Shown here one piece after another: positions 40,187 through 51,247 of a DNA stretch of 64,000 nucleotides. The stretch is from Anaerovorax odorimutans DSM 5092. GTDB taxonomy: Bacteria; Bacillota; Clostridia; Peptostreptococcales; Anaerovoracaceae. The notes under the pieces were generated by a model. It saw only the letters and a list, made by a program, of their open reading frames with translations. It was not told where the DNA came from and did no database searches. The stretch spans positions 102,518 through 166,517 of the forward strand of contig NZ_KE384519.1 of NCBI RefSeq assembly GCF_000426305.1, written 5' to 3'. The stretch's first letter is position 1, and each line of letters opens with the position of its first letter. Both the position numbers and the translations under genes were made by a program.

Positions 40187-41257
40187 ATGGCCAAGAAGCT
40201 TTTATCTGTGTGGCTTTCATTGACGATCCTACTTTTCTCATCAATTTCTATATATGCAGAAGAAAATGTTCAAGGAGATTTTTTTATTAAAAATATTAAT
40301 ATTAATGGAGAAAAGATTATAAATTACGAATTACAGTATTCATTTATCACTTATAATTCTGCAGTTTACTTACCGCTAACAGAGGATATGGGTAAAATCT
40401 GTGGATTTGAAGCACAAATGGACTGGGAAAGCCGCACATTAAAACTATTGAAAACTAATCCGACACAAAAAAATATTAGTGAAAGATGGTTAAAAAACGA
40501 CAATAAGGATATTCAAACTCAAGTAGCAAATGATATAAAAGTACTTGCTTATGAAGAACCTGAGCTTGAAGATGACATTATGGCAGAGTTAGAGCTGTCA
40601 GTTGAGGAGCTGGACTTAGGGGGGCTCCCTATATTGACGAAAGGAAAAAGAATCTTTTTACCGGTAAGGGCATTGACTAAAAGTAAAATCTTTAACTGGG
40701 ATTCTTACTTTGATTCATATTATGGTCTATGTATAAGTACAAAAGATGGAGTTGCTGCCAGCACTTATTGGAATCAGGCTGAGTCGAATTATAATAAAGG
40801 TCTTGTAAAATATATTAAAAGTTACAATAAGAATCACTCGACAGAATATGCTCAGGAATTAGTGTTTTTATTCCAGAGGGCAGCTGATGTCTATAATATT
40901 GACGAAAAAGTTTTGATGGCAGTAGCTCAAAAAGAAAGCACATTTTCACCTACAGCACAATCAAAACATGGAGCTTTGGGTCTTATGCAAATAATGCCGT
41001 CAACAGGGGCTTCATATGGACTATCCAAATGGCAATTGTTAGATGCTAAAACGAATATAGATTTTGGGGCAATGTATCTTAGCAATTCAATTGCAAATTA
41101 TAATGGTAATGTTCCACTTGCTTTATCAGCCTATAATCAGGGTGCAGCAACTGTAAACAGGGGATCTTATTCAAGAGCATACGCAAATCGTGTATTAGGC
41201 GCAAAAGGGAATCTTGAAAACTTCTTACAATCATCAGGATATGGAACGGGAAATTAA
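40187..41257 (+). CDS. Secreted SLT-type lytic transglycosylase
   Basis: A signal peptide (about residues 1-24, LLSVWLSLTILLFSSISIYA) leads into an N-terminal region resembling copper-amine-oxidase-N1-like folds (about 30-190, with VYLPLTEDMG and IFLPVRALT). A C-terminal transglycosylase domain follows (about 225-340): the catalytic glutamate is in AVAQKESTFSPTAQS, then GALGLMQIMPSTG and ALSAYNQGAATV. It should cleave peptidoglycan glycan strands outside the membrane. RBS AGAGAGGG. It stands alone between two terminators. Confidence 0.88.
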   Translation: MAKKLLSVWLSLTILLFSSISIYAEENVQGDFFIKNININGEKIINYELQYSFITYNSAVYLPLTEDMGKICGFEAQMDWESRTLKLLKTNPTQKNISERWLKNDNKDIQTQVANDIKVLAYEEPELEDDIMAELELSVEELDLGGLPILTKGKRIFLPVRALTKSKIFNWDSYFDSYYGLCISTKDGVAASTYWNQAESNYNKGLVKYIKSYNKNHSTEYAQELVFLFQRAADVYNIDEKVLMAVAQKESTFSPTAQSKHGALGLMQIMPSTGASYGLSKWQLLDAKTNIDFGAMYLSNSIANYNGNVPLALSAYNQGAATVNRGSYSRAYANRVLGAKGNLENFLQSSGYGTGN

Positions 41258-41278
41258 TAATTTTTTTAGCATATAGAA

Positions 41279-41317
41279 ATCAAAAAACCGAAGTTAATTA
41301 ACTTCGGTTTTTTTGAT
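41279..41317 (+). terminator. Terminator after the transglycosylase gene
   Basis: The palindrome CCGAAGTTAATTAACTTCGG (41288-41307) is flanked by A and T runs, so it should act on both strands. Confidence 0.85.
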
Positions 41318-41431
41318 TAAATTTTACATTTTTATTAAAAGAATTTTTAAATTATATAGTAAACATTTATATAATTGGAAATAAATATTATTATAAGAAA
41401 AACGTTTTTATATAAATAATTCGTATTTTAT

Positions 41432-41460
41432 TTGTACTTTTTATAATTATATGCTAATAT
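41432..41460 (+). promoter_or_regulatory. Promoter of the pur operon
   Basis: TTGTAC (41432-41437), 17-bp spacer, TAATAT (41455-41460). Downstream, ACACGAACTAT and an inverted-looking TCCGAAAAAT faintly recall PurR boxes; I do not call them. No guanine riboswitch is seen. Confidence 0.6.
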
Positions 41461-41544
41461 AGTTAATGTAAAAAGAAAAAACACATAAAAACACGAACTA
41501 TTAAATGAATTTTACGTATTAATATCCGAAAAATGGAGGTAAAG

Positions 41545-44500
41545 ATGGTAAAACGTATTTATGTAGAAAAAAAACAAGGTTTTGATATTGAAGCGCAAAA
41601 CTTATATAAAGATATAAAAGAGAACTTACATTTAAAAGAATTAAATTCTCTAAGGATAATTAACCGATATGATATTGAAGGTATTGATGATGATACGTAT
41701 GAAAATGCAAAACATACAATCTTCTCGGAGCCGGCTATAGATTTTCTTTATATTGAAAACATAGAAATTAATAAAGAAGATAAATTCTTTGCTGCTACGT
41801 ATTTGCCTGGACAATATGATCAGAGAGCGGATTCCGCAGAGCAATGTATCCGTTTAATGAATGTAAACTCAGAGGCATTAGTTAAATTTGCTAAAGTTAT
41901 AGTAGTAAGCGGAAATATATCAGAAAATGATTTTAATGCTATCAAAAATTATTGTATCAATCCTGTGGATTCTTGTGAGGCAACCATAGAAAAGCCTGAG
42001 AAATTAGAGATGGATATGGTAATACCTGAAGATGTAAAAGTTGTAGATGGTTTTATTAATATGACAGATAAAGAACTTGAGCAGTATAGACAGTCTCAAG
42101 GTTTTGCTATGAGCTCAGAAGATATTAAATTTGTAAGAGATTATTTTAAGAAGGATGAGAACAGAGATGCTACGATTACAGAATTAAAAGTAATAGATAC
42201 TTATTGGTCTGATCACTGCAGACATACAACCTTTCTTACAAACATAAAAGATGTGTATTTTGAAGAAGGTCCTTATGCAGATTTAATAAAAGAAGCATAC
42301 AATGACTATTTGAATATCAGAAAAGAAGTTTATGGCAATAAAGAAAAGAATATGAGTTTAATGGATCTTGCTGTTATTGGAGCTAAGTATTTAAAGAAAA
42401 AAGGACAAATTCCTGATTTAGATGAATCAGATGAAATTAATGCTTGCAGTATAAAAGTTAAGGCAGTGGTTGATGGTAAAGAAGAAGACTGGCTTGTCAT
42501 GTTTAAAAACGAAACTCATAATCATCCTACAGAAATTGAGCCATTTGGTGGGGCTGCCACTTGTCTTGGCGGAGCTATAAGAGATCCTCTTTCAGGAAGA
42601 GTATACGTTTATCAGGCAATGAGAGTTACAGGAAGCGGAGACCCAAGAGCGAACCTAGAAGAAACATTAGCAGGAAAGCTGCCTCAAAGGAAAATTACAA
42701 CGGGTGCAGCAAAGGGTTACAGTTCATATGGAAATCAGATTGGTCTTGCTACAGGACAAGTTTCAGAGATTTATGATGAAGGGTATATTGCAAAAAGAAT
42801 GGAAGTTGGAGCTGTAATAGGTGCCGCACCAGCTAAAAATGTAAAAAGAGAAAAACCCGCTGAAGGTGATTATATAATATTAGTAGGAGGAAGAACAGGA
42901 CGAGACGGATGTGGCGGTGCTACAGGATCATCGAAAGAGCATACTGAGGAATCTATACTAAACTGCGGTGCAGAAGTACAAAAGGGAAATCCACCTGTTG
43001 AAAGAAATATCCAGAGACTATACAGAAGAGAAGAAGTTACAACATTAATAAAAAGATGTAATGATTTTGGTGCTGGAGGTGTGTCCGTTGCCATTGGAGA
43101 ATTAGCAGATAGTTTAGATGTAAATTTAGATCTGGTTTTAAAGAAGTATGAAGGGCTTGACGGTACAGAACTTGCTATTTCAGAATCACAAGAAAGAATG
43201 GCGGCTGTTGTATCAGAAAAAGACTATAAAAAGTTTATAGAATATGCAAATGAAGAAAATCTGGAAGCTGTTGCAGTTGCCAGAGTAACCAATACTGGCA
43301 GATTTAGGATGTATTGGAGAAATAAAAAAATTCTCGACTTAAGCCGTGAATTTTTGAATACTAATGGTGTGAATCAAGAAACTAAAATAGTAATTGAAGA
43401 AAAAGATATATTTGACAAATTTGATGAAAACAGTGTAAAGAAAATTACTGTACATTTACAAAACTTAAATTGCTGCAGCCAAAAAGGACTAATTGAATGT
43501 TTTGACAGTACGATAGGTGCAGGTACAGTATTAATGCCTTTAGGAGGTAAGTCTCAATTAACTCCTTCTGTTGGAATGGCTGCAAAACTACCTATAACAA
43601 ATGGTTATACAGATACAGCAACACTTATGACCTATGGATTTGATCCTAATATTTCAAAGTATAGTCCATATCATGGGGCTCTTTATGCTGTAATAGATTC
43701 AGCTACAAAAATAGTAGCTATGGGTGGAGATTACAGGAAAGCAAGATTAAGTTTTCAAGAGTATTTTGAACGATTAAGTGATGCAGAAAGCTGGGGTAAA
43801 CCTTTTTCCGCATTGCTGGGGGCTTTAAAAGCACAGTTGGAACTGGGGATTCCTTCTATAGGAGGAAAAGACAGTATGTCAGGAACTTTCATGGATATTA
43901 AAGTTCCGCCTACTCTAATTTCTTTTGCAGTAGGAACTGTTGATGCAAGTAAAGTTATTTCACCGGAATTTAAGAAAACAGGAAGCAATATTGTTCTTAT
44001 AGATAACAGATGGGATGAAAGACAGGTTATTGATTTTGAACAATACAGAAATAATATGGCACGCATAATAGAACTTACTGATAGGGGTAAAATCTTATCA
44101 GCAAATACTATTGAGCAAGGAGGAATTGTTGTTTCACTTGTCAAAATGGCTGTTGGAAATAAGATTGGTGCATCTTTAGATTATGTTACGGAAAAAGAAT
44201 TACATGAGCAAAATTACGGTGCACTATTATTGGAAATAGAAAAAAATGAAGATTTAGAAGAACTTTTCCAAGGAATTGAATATAAGAAAATAGGTACAAC
44301 AATTGAAAGACAGCAGATTGAAGTTCAAGTAGTAGATGCAGTGGGAAAACAAGTTGGAGTATCACTTGGAATTGAAATAGACGAAATCATTAAAGAGTGG
44401 ACAAAGCCTTTGGAAAGTGTATTCCCAACAAAGACAAGCCCTATTGAGAAAGCAGAGAAAATTGAAACTGTTTCATTTGAAACCAGGAATACAAACAGAC

Positions 44501-45315
44501 CAAATATAAAAATTGCAAAACCAAGAGTTTTTATACCTGCATTCCCGGGAACAAATTGTGAGATGGACTCTAAAAGGGCATTTGATAAAGTAGGGGCAAT
44601 AAGCCAAATTCAAATTCTTACTAATTTAACTCCATCAGATTTAAACGATTCTATTAAAAAAATGGCTGAAAATATTAAGCAAAGTCAAATCGTTATGATC
44701 CCCGGAGGCTTTAGCGGTGGTGATGAACCTGATGGTTCTGCAAAGTTCATTACTGCTGTATTTAGAAATCAATTAATAAAAGAAGCTATTATGGATTTAT
44801 TAGAAAATAGAGATGGATTAATGCTAGGTATTTGTAATGGATTCCAAGCTTTGATTAAATTGGGTCTTGTGCCTTACGGGAAGATTATAGAGACTGATGA
44901 AAATTCTCCTACATTAACATACAATCGAATTGGAAGACATGCATCTTGTTTAGTAAATACTAGGATTGCTTCTGTGAAATCTCCATGGCTTTCCAATGTA
45001 CAAGTTGGGGATGTTCATACTATTCCTGTTTCACATGGTGAGGGAAGATTTATTGCAAATGATTCAGTTTTAAATGAACTAAAAAAGAATGGTCAAATTG
45101 CAACTCAATATGTAGATTTAGAGAAAGAGCCTACATTAGATATTAGATTTAATCCAAATGGTTCTGCAATGGCTATAGAAGGAATAACTTCACCAGATGG
45201 AAGAATTCTTGGTAAAATGGGACATTCTGAGCGTATAGGAGAAAATTTATATAAAAACGTGCCTGGTAATTATGATCAAAAAATATTTAAATCAGGTGTA
45301 GAATATTTTAAATAA
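41545..45315 (+). CDS. purL: Phosphoribosylformylglycinamidine synthase, single-chain
   Basis: Makes FGAM from FGAR, glutamine and ATP. The N-terminal PurS-like part and the two synthetase halves (TYWSDHCRHTTF, FKNETHNHPTEIEPFGGAATC, GAGGVSVAIGELAD, GIPSIGGKDSMSG) are followed by a fused PurQ glutaminase with FPGTNCEMDSKRAF, the nucleophile in GICNGFQALIK and HGEGRF. At 1256 aa it is the large fused type. Start at ATG 41545, behind GGAGGT; the in-frame ATG at 41533 overlaps that site. It heads the pur operon. Confidence 0.95.
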   Translation: MVKRIYVEKKQGFDIEAQNLYKDIKENLHLKELNSLRIINRYDIEGIDDDTYENAKHTIFSEPAIDFLYIENIEINKEDKFFAATYLPGQYDQRADSAEQCIRLMNVNSEALVKFAKVIVVSGNISENDFNAIKNYCINPVDSCEATIEKPEKLEMDMVIPEDVKVVDGFINMTDKELEQYRQSQGFAMSSEDIKFVRDYFKKDENRDATITELKVIDTYWSDHCRHTTFLTNIKDVYFEEGPYADLIKEAYNDYLNIRKEVYGNKEKNMSLMDLAVIGAKYLKKKGQIPDLDESDEINACSIKVKAVVDGKEEDWLVMFKNETHNHPTEIEPFGGAATCLGGAIRDPLSGRVYVYQAMRVTGSGDPRANLEETLAGKLPQRKITTGAAKGYSSYGNQIGLATGQVSEIYDEGYIAKRMEVGAVIGAAPAKNVKREKPAEGDYIILVGGRTGRDGCGGATGSSKEHTEESILNCGAEVQKGNPPVERNIQRLYRREEVTTLIKRCNDFGAGGVSVAIGELADSLDVNLDLVLKKYEGLDGTELAISESQERMAAVVSEKDYKKFIEYANEENLEAVAVARVTNTGRFRMYWRNKKILDLSREFLNTNGVNQETKIVIEEKDIFDKFDENSVKKITVHLQNLNCCSQKGLIECFDSTIGAGTVLMPLGGKSQLTPSVGMAAKLPITNGYTDTATLMTYGFDPNISKYSPYHGALYAVIDSATKIVAMGGDYRKARLSFQEYFERLSDAESWGKPFSALLGALKAQLELGIPSIGGKDSMSGTFMDIKVPPTLISFAVGTVDASKVISPEFKKTGSNIVLIDNRWDERQVIDFEQYRNNMARIIELTDRGKILSANTIEQGGIVVSLVKMAVGNKIGASLDYVTEKELHEQNYGALLLEIEKNEDLEELFQGIEYKKIGTTIERQQIEVQVVDAVGKQVGVSLGIEIDEIIKEWTKPLESVFPTKTSPIEKAEKIETVSFETRNTNRPNIKIAKPRVFIPAFPGTNCEMDSKRAFDKVGAISQIQILTNLTPSDLNDSIKKMAENIKQSQIVMIPGGFSGGDEPDGSAKFITAVFRNQLIKEAIMDLLENRDGLMLGICNGFQALIKLGLVPYGKIIETDENSPTLTYNRIGRHASCLVNTRIASVKSPWLSNVQVGDVHTIPVSHGEGRFIANDSVLNELKKNGQIATQYVDLEKEPTLDIRFNPNGSAMAIEGITSPDGRILGKMGHSERIGENLYKNVPGNYDQKIFKSGVEYFK

Positions 45316-45342
45316 CAGGTTAATAAACAGGAGGAAATTAGA

Positions 45343-45822
45343 ATGAAAATAGCTATAGTAATGGGTAGCAAGTCAGACTATCCTGTGGTGGAGAGAGCTG
45401 AAAAAATTCTAAAGGAATTTGGAGTAGAATATGAAACTAGAATTATTTCAGCGCACAGAACCCCAAGAGTTGCAGAAAAATTTGCAACAGAAGCAGATGA
45501 GAATGGAATAGAATTGATTATTGCAGCAGCAGGCAAAGCAGCGCATTTAGGCGGTGTAATGGCAGCATTTACCCCGATTCCGGTTATTGGTCTTCCAATT
45601 AAATCATCTACCATGGATGGACTTGATTCACTTTTATCAATAGTACAAATGCCTAAGGGAATTCCGGTTGCTACAGTGGCAATTGACGGTGCAGAAAATG
45701 CAGCACTTTTAGCAGTACAGATTTTATCAGTTAAATATACTGAACTTAGAGAAAAAATGAAAGATTATAAAGTGAAAATGGAGCAAGATATTATTAAACT
45801 TGATGAGGAATTCAATAAATAA
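45343..45822 (+). CDS. purE: 5-(carboxyamino)imidazole ribonucleotide mutase / AIR carboxylase
   Basis: PurE forms CAIR. It shows GSKSDYPVVERA, SAHRTPRVAEKF and AAAGKAAHLGGVMAAFT. The last segment departs from the class I AGGAAHLPGM. No purK lies in the operon, so the protein may act as a CO2-using AIR carboxylase, or PurK is elsewhere; the sequence does not settle this. The length of 159 aa is normal. AGGAGG precedes the ATG. Confidence 0.92.
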   Translation: MKIAIVMGSKSDYPVVERAEKILKEFGVEYETRIISAHRTPRVAEKFATEADENGIELIIAAAGKAAHLGGVMAAFTPIPVIGLPIKSSTMDGLDSLLSIVQMPKGIPVATVAIDGAENAALLAVQILSVKYTELREKMKDYKVKMEQDIIKLDEEFNK

Positions 45823-45881
45823 ACAACCATAAGGAAAAAATAATTTATTAATAGAATTTTTATATAAAAGGAGAAAATAAA

Positions 45882-46586
45882 ATGAAAAAATTACAACAAC
45901 TATACGAAGGAAAAGCAAAAAAAGTATTTGCTACAGATGATCCTAAGAAATATATTGTAGATTATAAAGATGATGCAACAGCATTTAATGGAGAAAAAAA
46001 GGGCCAGATTGCAGATAAAGGTATTGTAAATAATATAATGTCAAATATTATATTTCAAATGTTAGGAGAAAAAGGAATCCCAACTCATTTTATTGAACAG
46101 TTAAGTGAAAGAGAAACCCTTGTTAAAGCAGTTAAAATTTTACCTTTAGAAGTAATTGTGAGAAATGTTGCAGCAGGTTCATTTTCCAAAAGATATGGTG
46201 TAGAAGAAGGAACACCTTTGGCAAAGGCAGCACTAGAGTTTTCCTATAAAAAGGATGAACTTGGAGATCCATTAATTAATAATGACCATATTTTAGCATT
46301 AGAACTTGCAACAGAGGAACAACTAGCTACAGTAACAAAATATGCTTATGCCGTAAACGAAGCGTTAAAAGAATTCTTTTTAGAAAAAGGTTTAAAGTTA
46401 ATTGACTTTAAAATTGAATTCGGTGTTTATGACGGAGAAGTAATTCTTGCAGATGAAATTTCACCGGATACTTGCAGACTATGGGATGTTAAGACAAATG
46501 AAAAAATGGATAAAGATAGATTTAGAAGAGATTTAGGAAATGTGGAAGAAACATATCAGGAAGTACTTTCAAGAATGAAAAAATAG
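45882..46586 (+). CDS. purC: SAICAR synthetase
   Basis: Joins aspartate to CAIR using ATP. Typical elements are [14 protein letters not shown] at the N-terminus, [21 protein letters not shown] and [15 protein letters not shown]. The length of 234 aa is that of single-domain PurC. AAAAGGAG precedes the ATG. The operon position follows purE, as in most Firmicutes. Confidence 0.96.
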   Translation: MKKLQQLYEGKAKKVFATDDPKKYIVDYKDDATAFNGEKKGQIADKGIVNNIMSNIIFQMLGEKGIPTHFIEQLSERETLVKAVKILPLEVIVRNVAAGSFSKRYGVEEGTPLAKAALEFSYKKDELGDPLINNDHILALELATEEQLATVTKYAYAVNEALKEFFLEKGLKLIDFKIEFGVYDGEVILADEISPDTCRLWDVKTNEKMDKDRFRRDLGNVEETYQEVLSRMKK

Positions 46587-46609
46587 TAGAAAGGATATGC
46601 AGAATCAAT

Positions 46610-47641
46610 ATGAATGAAAAATTAACATACAAAGATGCAGGTGTTGATACAAAAGAAGGTGAAAAAGCAGTCAAGTTAATGAAGGAACATGTTAAAAAGA
46701 CTTTTAATCCAAATGTTTTAACTGGACTTGGCAGCTTTGGAAGTCTATTTAAGCTTGATCTAAATGGTATGACTGAACCTGTGCTGGTTTCAGGAACAGA
46801 TGGAGTTGGAACAAAATTAAAGATCGCATTTCTTACAGATAAACATGATACAGTAGGCCAGGACTGTGTTGCTATGTGTGTAAATGATGTTTTGTGTCAA
46901 GGAGCAAAACCTTTATTTTTCTTAGATTATATTGCTACAGGAAAAGTAAAAGCTGAAAAAATTGCAGATATAGTAAAAGGAATTGCAGATGGTTGCGTTA
47001 AAGCGGAATGTGCTCTTGTTGGAGGAGAAACCGCAGAAATGCCTGATTTTTATTCAGATGGCGAATATGATATGGCAGGTTTTTGTGTTGGAGTTGCGGA
47101 TCAATCAAAGATTATTGATGGCTCAAATATAAAAGAAGGAAATGTGCTTGTAGGTATTCCTTCAAGTGGTATTCACAGTAATGGATATTCTCTAGTAAGA
47201 AAACTATTTTTTGAGAAAGCAAAAATGAATGTTTCAGATTACGTTGAGGAATTAGGCATGACTTTAGGAGAAGCTTTAATTACTCCTACGAAGATTTATA
47301 CAAAAGCTTGTAATTCAGTTCTTTCAAAAGTGAACGTCAATGGAATTATTCATATAACAGGTGGTGGTTTTTTTGAAAATATACCAAGAATTATTCCTAA
47401 AGGATTGGGCACAGAAATAAATGTAGGAAGCTGGGATGTTTTACCTATATTTAAATATATTAAGACTTGTGGAAATATAGATAAAGAAGAAATGTTTTCT
47501 ACTTTTAATATGGGAGTAGGAATGATAATGGTTGTAGATGAGAGCAAGGCGGAAGAAGTTATGGAAATACTCTCTGAAGCAGGTGAAAGAGCAAGTATTA
47601 TAGGAAAAATCGTTCAAGGCGAAGGTGTTAGTCTATGTTAA
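46610..47641 (+). CDS. purM: Phosphoribosylformylglycinamidine cyclo-ligase
   Basis: Closes the imidazole ring to form AIR. It has [17 protein letters not shown], the [15 protein letters not shown] segment, [11 protein letters not shown] and [13 protein letters not shown]. The length of 343 aa is standard. GAAAGGAT lies 13 bases before the ATG, a little far. It overlaps purN by seven bases. Confidence 0.96.
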   Translation: MNEKLTYKDAGVDTKEGEKAVKLMKEHVKKTFNPNVLTGLGSFGSLFKLDLNGMTEPVLVSGTDGVGTKLKIAFLTDKHDTVGQDCVAMCVNDVLCQGAKPLFFLDYIATGKVKAEKIADIVKGIADGCVKAECALVGGETAEMPDFYSDGEYDMAGFCVGVADQSKIIDGSNIKEGNVLVGIPSSGIHSNGYSLVRKLFFEKAKMNVSDYVEELGMTLGEALITPTKIYTKACNSVLSKVNVNGIIHITGGGFFENIPRIIPKGLGTEINVGSWDVLPIFKYIKTCGNIDKEEMFSTFNMGVGMIMVVDESKAEEVMEILSEAGERASIIGKIVQGEGVSLC

Positions 47642-48243
47642 AAATAACAGTAATGGTTTCCGGTGGGGGAACTAATTTACAAGCTATTATTGACGGAATT
47701 GAAAGTGGACTAATAGAGGATGCTGAAATAGTAAAGGTTATTTCAAGTAATTCAAAAGCCTTTTCTTTAGAAAGGGCGAAAAAGCATAAAATTGACAGTA
47801 TTGTTATAGGAAAAGAAAACTATCCGAGTCAGAAGGAAAGAACAAAAGCCATTATTAAAGCATTGGGTGATGCAGATACAGATATTGTTGTTTTGGCAGG
47901 ATATATGAGCATTTTGGAAGCTGATTTAATAGAAGCATACAGAGGCAGAATAATAAATATACATCCTTCATTAATTCCTAATTTTTGTGGACCTGGCTTT
48001 TATGGAAAACATGTTCATGAAGCAGTATTAAAATCAGGAGTTAAAGAAACAGGAGCCACTGTCCACTATGTGGATGAAGGTGTAGATACGGGTCCGATTA
48101 TTTTGCAAGAATCAGTACCTGTTTTAGAGGGAGATACAGTTGAAAAATTGGCTGCCAGAGTACTGATTACAGAACATAAAATTTTATGTGAAGGAATAAA
48201 AAAAGTAGTTGAGTCCATGTTGACATATGAAGGAGGAAAATAA
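47635..48243 (+). CDS. purN: Phosphoribosylglycinamide formyltransferase
   Basis: Formylates GAR with 10-formyl-THF. The N-terminal [17 protein letters not shown] binds substrate, and [18 protein letters not shown] with [17 protein letters not shown] forms the catalytic site (Asn-His-Asp type). The length of 202 aa is usual. It is coupled to purM by a seven-base overlap and to purF by a TAATG junction. Confidence 0.95.
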   Translation: MLKITVMVSGGGTNLQAIIDGIESGLIEDAEIVKVISSNSKAFSLERAKKHKIDSIVIGKENYPSQKERTKAIIKALGDADTDIVVLAGYMSILEADLIEAYRGRIINIHPSLIPNFCGPGFYGKHVHEAVLKSGVKETGATVHYVDEGVDTGPIILQESVPVLEGDTVEKLAARVLITEHKILCEGIKKVVESMLTYEGGK

Positions 48244-49652
48244 TGGGTGGATTATTTGGAGTAGTTTCAAAAACTGATTGCGTAATGGATTTGTTTTTTG
48301 GAACTGATTATCATTCTCATTTAGGAACAAAAAGAGGAGGCATGTCTGTATATGGTGAAAATGGATTCGATAGAGCCATTCACAATATAGAAAACTCACC
48401 TTTTAGAACAAAATTTGAAAAAGAAATAAACGTTATGGCAGGCACCAAGGGTATTGGAAGTATCAGTGATGGAGAACCGCAGCCTTTGACAGTATTCAGC
48501 GGACAAGGTGATTATTCCATTGGTACAGTTGGAAGAATTAATAACAAAGAACAATTGGTAAAAGAATTACTTTGCAGCGGATGTAATCAATTTATGTCAA
48601 TGAGCGGTGGAGGAGTAAATAATACAGAACTGGTTGCAGCTTTAATTTCTACAGGAAGTAATATTGTTGAAGGAATACGCTATGCACAAGAAAAAATAGA
48701 AGGTTCAATTACTATTTTGCTTATGACTTCTGAAGGATTATATGCGGCAAGAGATAAATTTGGCAGAACACCTATGATTATTGGAAAGAAAAAAGGCAGC
48801 TATTGTGCAGCATCGGAATCTTTTGCATTTATAAATCTAGGATATAAAAAAGAAAAAGAACTTGGACCAGCAGAAATTGTATTTATTACACCTGATGGCG
48901 TTGAAACAGTAAGTGAACCACAAAAGGAAATGAGAATATGTACATTCTTATGGACTTATTTCGGGTATACCACATCTTGCTATGAAGGACTGAATGTTGA
49001 ACAAATGAGATACAGAAGCGGGGCAAGTATTGCAAAAGGCGATGAAGGCATTGATGTGGATTATGTGGCAGGTGTACCTGACAGTGGTACTGCACATGCT
49101 CTGGGATATGCAAATAAATCAGGCATACCATATGCAAGACCTTTAATAAAATACACTCCAACTTGGCCAAGAAGTTTTATGCCGCAAAATCAAAAAGCAA
49201 GAGAGTTAATTGCAAGAATGAAGTTAGTTCCTGTATTTGAAATTATAGATAATAAAAAATTTGTTTTAATAGATGATTCTATTGTTAGAGGTACACAATT
49301 ATCTGAAACAGTAAAATATTTATATGAAAATGATGCTAAAGAAATACATGTAAGATCAGCATGCCCTCCTATTATGTATGGATGTAAATATTTGAATTTT
49401 TCAAGATCAGTCAGTGAGATGGATTTGATTACAAGAAGAGTAATTAAAAAGCTAGAAGGCGGGGACGTTACACCGGAAATTTTAGATGAATATGTGGACA
49501 GTAAGAGTGAAAAGCATGCAAAAATGGTAGAGGAAATAAGGAAGCAGTTAAACTTTACCAGCCTGAGATATCATGAATTGGAAGATACTCTAAAATCAGT
49601 GGGACTTGAAAAATGTAAGATGTGCACTTATTGTTGGAATGGAAAGGAATAA
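48243..49652 (+). CDS. purF: Amidophosphoribosyltransferase-like protein without the N-terminal cysteine
   Basis: The position and the PRPP-site motif VLIDDSIVRGTQLSETV identify the first committed enzyme of purine synthesis. The N-terminus reads [13 protein letters not shown], so the mature Cys1 nucleophile of class II glutamine amidotransferases is glycine. The usual LQHRGQE and RYST segments appear as HSHLGTKRGGM and GSISDGEP. The C-terminus ends in a cysteine cluster CKMCTYC. The protein may use ammonia, another glutaminase, or be a divergent subfamily. The length of 469 aa is normal. Confidence 0.85.
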   Translation: MGGLFGVVSKTDCVMDLFFGTDYHSHLGTKRGGMSVYGENGFDRAIHNIENSPFRTKFEKEINVMAGTKGIGSISDGEPQPLTVFSGQGDYSIGTVGRINNKEQLVKELLCSGCNQFMSMSGGGVNNTELVAALISTGSNIVEGIRYAQEKIEGSITILLMTSEGLYAARDKFGRTPMIIGKKKGSYCAASESFAFINLGYKKEKELGPAEIVFITPDGVETVSEPQKEMRICTFLWTYFGYTTSCYEGLNVEQMRYRSGASIAKGDEGIDVDYVAGVPDSGTAHALGYANKSGIPYARPLIKYTPTWPRSFMPQNQKARELIARMKLVPVFEIIDNKKFVLIDDSIVRGTQLSETVKYLYENDAKEIHVRSACPPIMYGCKYLNFSRSVSEMDLITRRVIKKLEGGDVTPEILDEYVDSKSEKHAKMVEEIRKQLNFTSLRYHELEDTLKSVGLEKCKMCTYCWNGKE

Positions 49653-49658
49653 GATAAT

Positions 49659-51194
49659 ATGAGAGCGTTAATCAGTGTATCAGATAAAACGGGAATTGTA
49701 GAATTCGCCAAAGAGTTAGAAAACTTAGGTGTTCAGATTATCTCAACAGGAGGTACACATACAAAGCTTAGCGATAATGGCATTGATGTTGTTGGGATTT
49801 CTGATGTTACAGGTTTTCCTGAATGTTTAGACGGCAGAGTTAAAACATTACATCCGGCAGTACACGGAGGTATTTTAGCTATGCGTGATAAGCCTGATCA
49901 TATGAAGCAATTAGAAGATTTAAATATTGAAACTATCGATATTGTAGCAATAAATCTATATCCTTTTAAAGAAACTATTTTAAAGCCTGATGTAACTCTT
50001 GAAGATGCTATTGAAAATATTGATATTGGTGGTCCTACTATGCTTCGTTCAGCAGCAAAGAATCATAAAGATGTAATTGTTATTTGTGATCCCAAAGATT
50101 ATGCAAGTGTAATTACTGAGATGAAGGAAAAAAAAGCAGTATCATATGATACAAAATATAGATTAGCATTAAAGGTATTTCAGCATACAGCAGCTTATGA
50201 TGCAATGATATCGGATTATTTAAGAAAACAAATAAATGGAGAATTACCTGATAATCTTACATTAACTTTTGAAAAAGCTCAAGATTTAAGATATGGGGAA
50301 AATCCTCATCAAAAAGCTTATTATTATAAAGGTATTAAACCATGTGAAGGAGCGCTTACAACAGCTGTCCAATTACACGGAAAAGAACTTTCTTTTAACA
50401 ATATAAATGATACAAATGGCGCTTTAGAAACATTAAGAGAGTTTGATGAACCAGCTATTGTTGCAGTAAAACATGCAAATCCATGCGGAGTAGGTACCGC
50501 AAATAATATATATGAAGCTTATATAAAAGCTTATAAAGCCGATCCTATTTCCATATTTGGAGGAATCATAGCCTCTAATACAACTATTGATGAAAAAACA
50601 GCAGCGGAAATCAATAAAATCTTTATTGAAATAGTTATTGCTCCTGATTTTTCAGAAGAAGCTATTAAGATATTAACTCAGAAAAAGAATATTAGATTAT
50701 TAAAATTAGAAAATATAAATTCAAAATTGCCAAAAAATGATATTGACATTAAAAAAGTAAGTGGTGGTATTTTAGTTCAGGAAATAGACAGCGAACTATA
50801 TAATGAAGCAGAGCTTAAAGTTGTAACTGACAGAAAGCCTACAGAAAAAGAAATGGAAGATATGAAATTTGCAATGAAGGTTGTAAAGCATATTAAATCG
50901 AATGGAATTGTTATTGCAAAAGATGGAAAAACCATTGGAGTAGGACCTGGTCAGGTAAACAGAATTTGGGCAGTGGAAAATGCCATTAAACAAGCAACAG
51001 ATGATACAAACTCAGCTGTATTAGCTTCGGATGCTTTTTTCCCATTTGATGACTGTGTTACAGCGGCGGCAGCAGCCGGAATATCTGCTATTATTCAGCC
51101 GGGAGGATCTATGAGGGACGAAGATTCCATAAAGAAAGCAAATGAACTTGGAATTGCCATGGTATTTACAGGTATGAGACATTTTAAACACTAA
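49659..51194 (+). CDS. purH: Bifunctional AICAR formyltransferase / IMP cyclohydrolase
   Basis: Carries out the last two steps to IMP. The N-terminal cyclohydrolase (about 1-195) shows [28 protein letters not shown] and NLYPFKET. The transformylase half shows [28 protein letters not shown] with the catalytic Lys-His pair, and SDAFFPFDD near the end. The length of 511 aa is standard. AAAGGA precedes the ATG, six bases after purF. Confidence 0.96.
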   Translation: MRALISVSDKTGIVEFAKELENLGVQIISTGGTHTKLSDNGIDVVGISDVTGFPECLDGRVKTLHPAVHGGILAMRDKPDHMKQLEDLNIETIDIVAINLYPFKETILKPDVTLEDAIENIDIGGPTMLRSAAKNHKDVIVICDPKDYASVITEMKEKKAVSYDTKYRLALKVFQHTAAYDAMISDYLRKQINGELPDNLTLTFEKAQDLRYGENPHQKAYYYKGIKPCEGALTTAVQLHGKELSFNNINDTNGALETLREFDEPAIVAVKHANPCGVGTANNIYEAYIKAYKADPISIFGGIIASNTTIDEKTAAEINKIFIEIVIAPDFSEEAIKILTQKKNIRLLKLENINSKLPKNDIDIKKVSGGILVQEIDSELYNEAELKVVTDRKPTEKEMEDMKFAMKVVKHIKSNGIVIAKDGKTIGVGPGQVNRIWAVENAIKQATDDTNSAVLASDAFFPFDDCVTAAAAAGISAIIQPGGSMRDEDSIKKANELGIAMVFTGMRHFKH

Positions 51195-51247
51195 AATTTC
51201 CAGTAGGTTATGAGACGTTTTGATAATTTAGAAAAATAGGTGGTTAC

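Noticed and set aside
41488-41532. PurR boxes upstream of purL
   Set aside because: ACACGAACTAT and TCCGAAAAAT only partly match, and their spacing does not clearly fit the Bacillus arrangement.
43755-44144. Antisense frame of 129 codons inside purL
   Set aside because: A shadow of a strongly conserved gene, without start signals.
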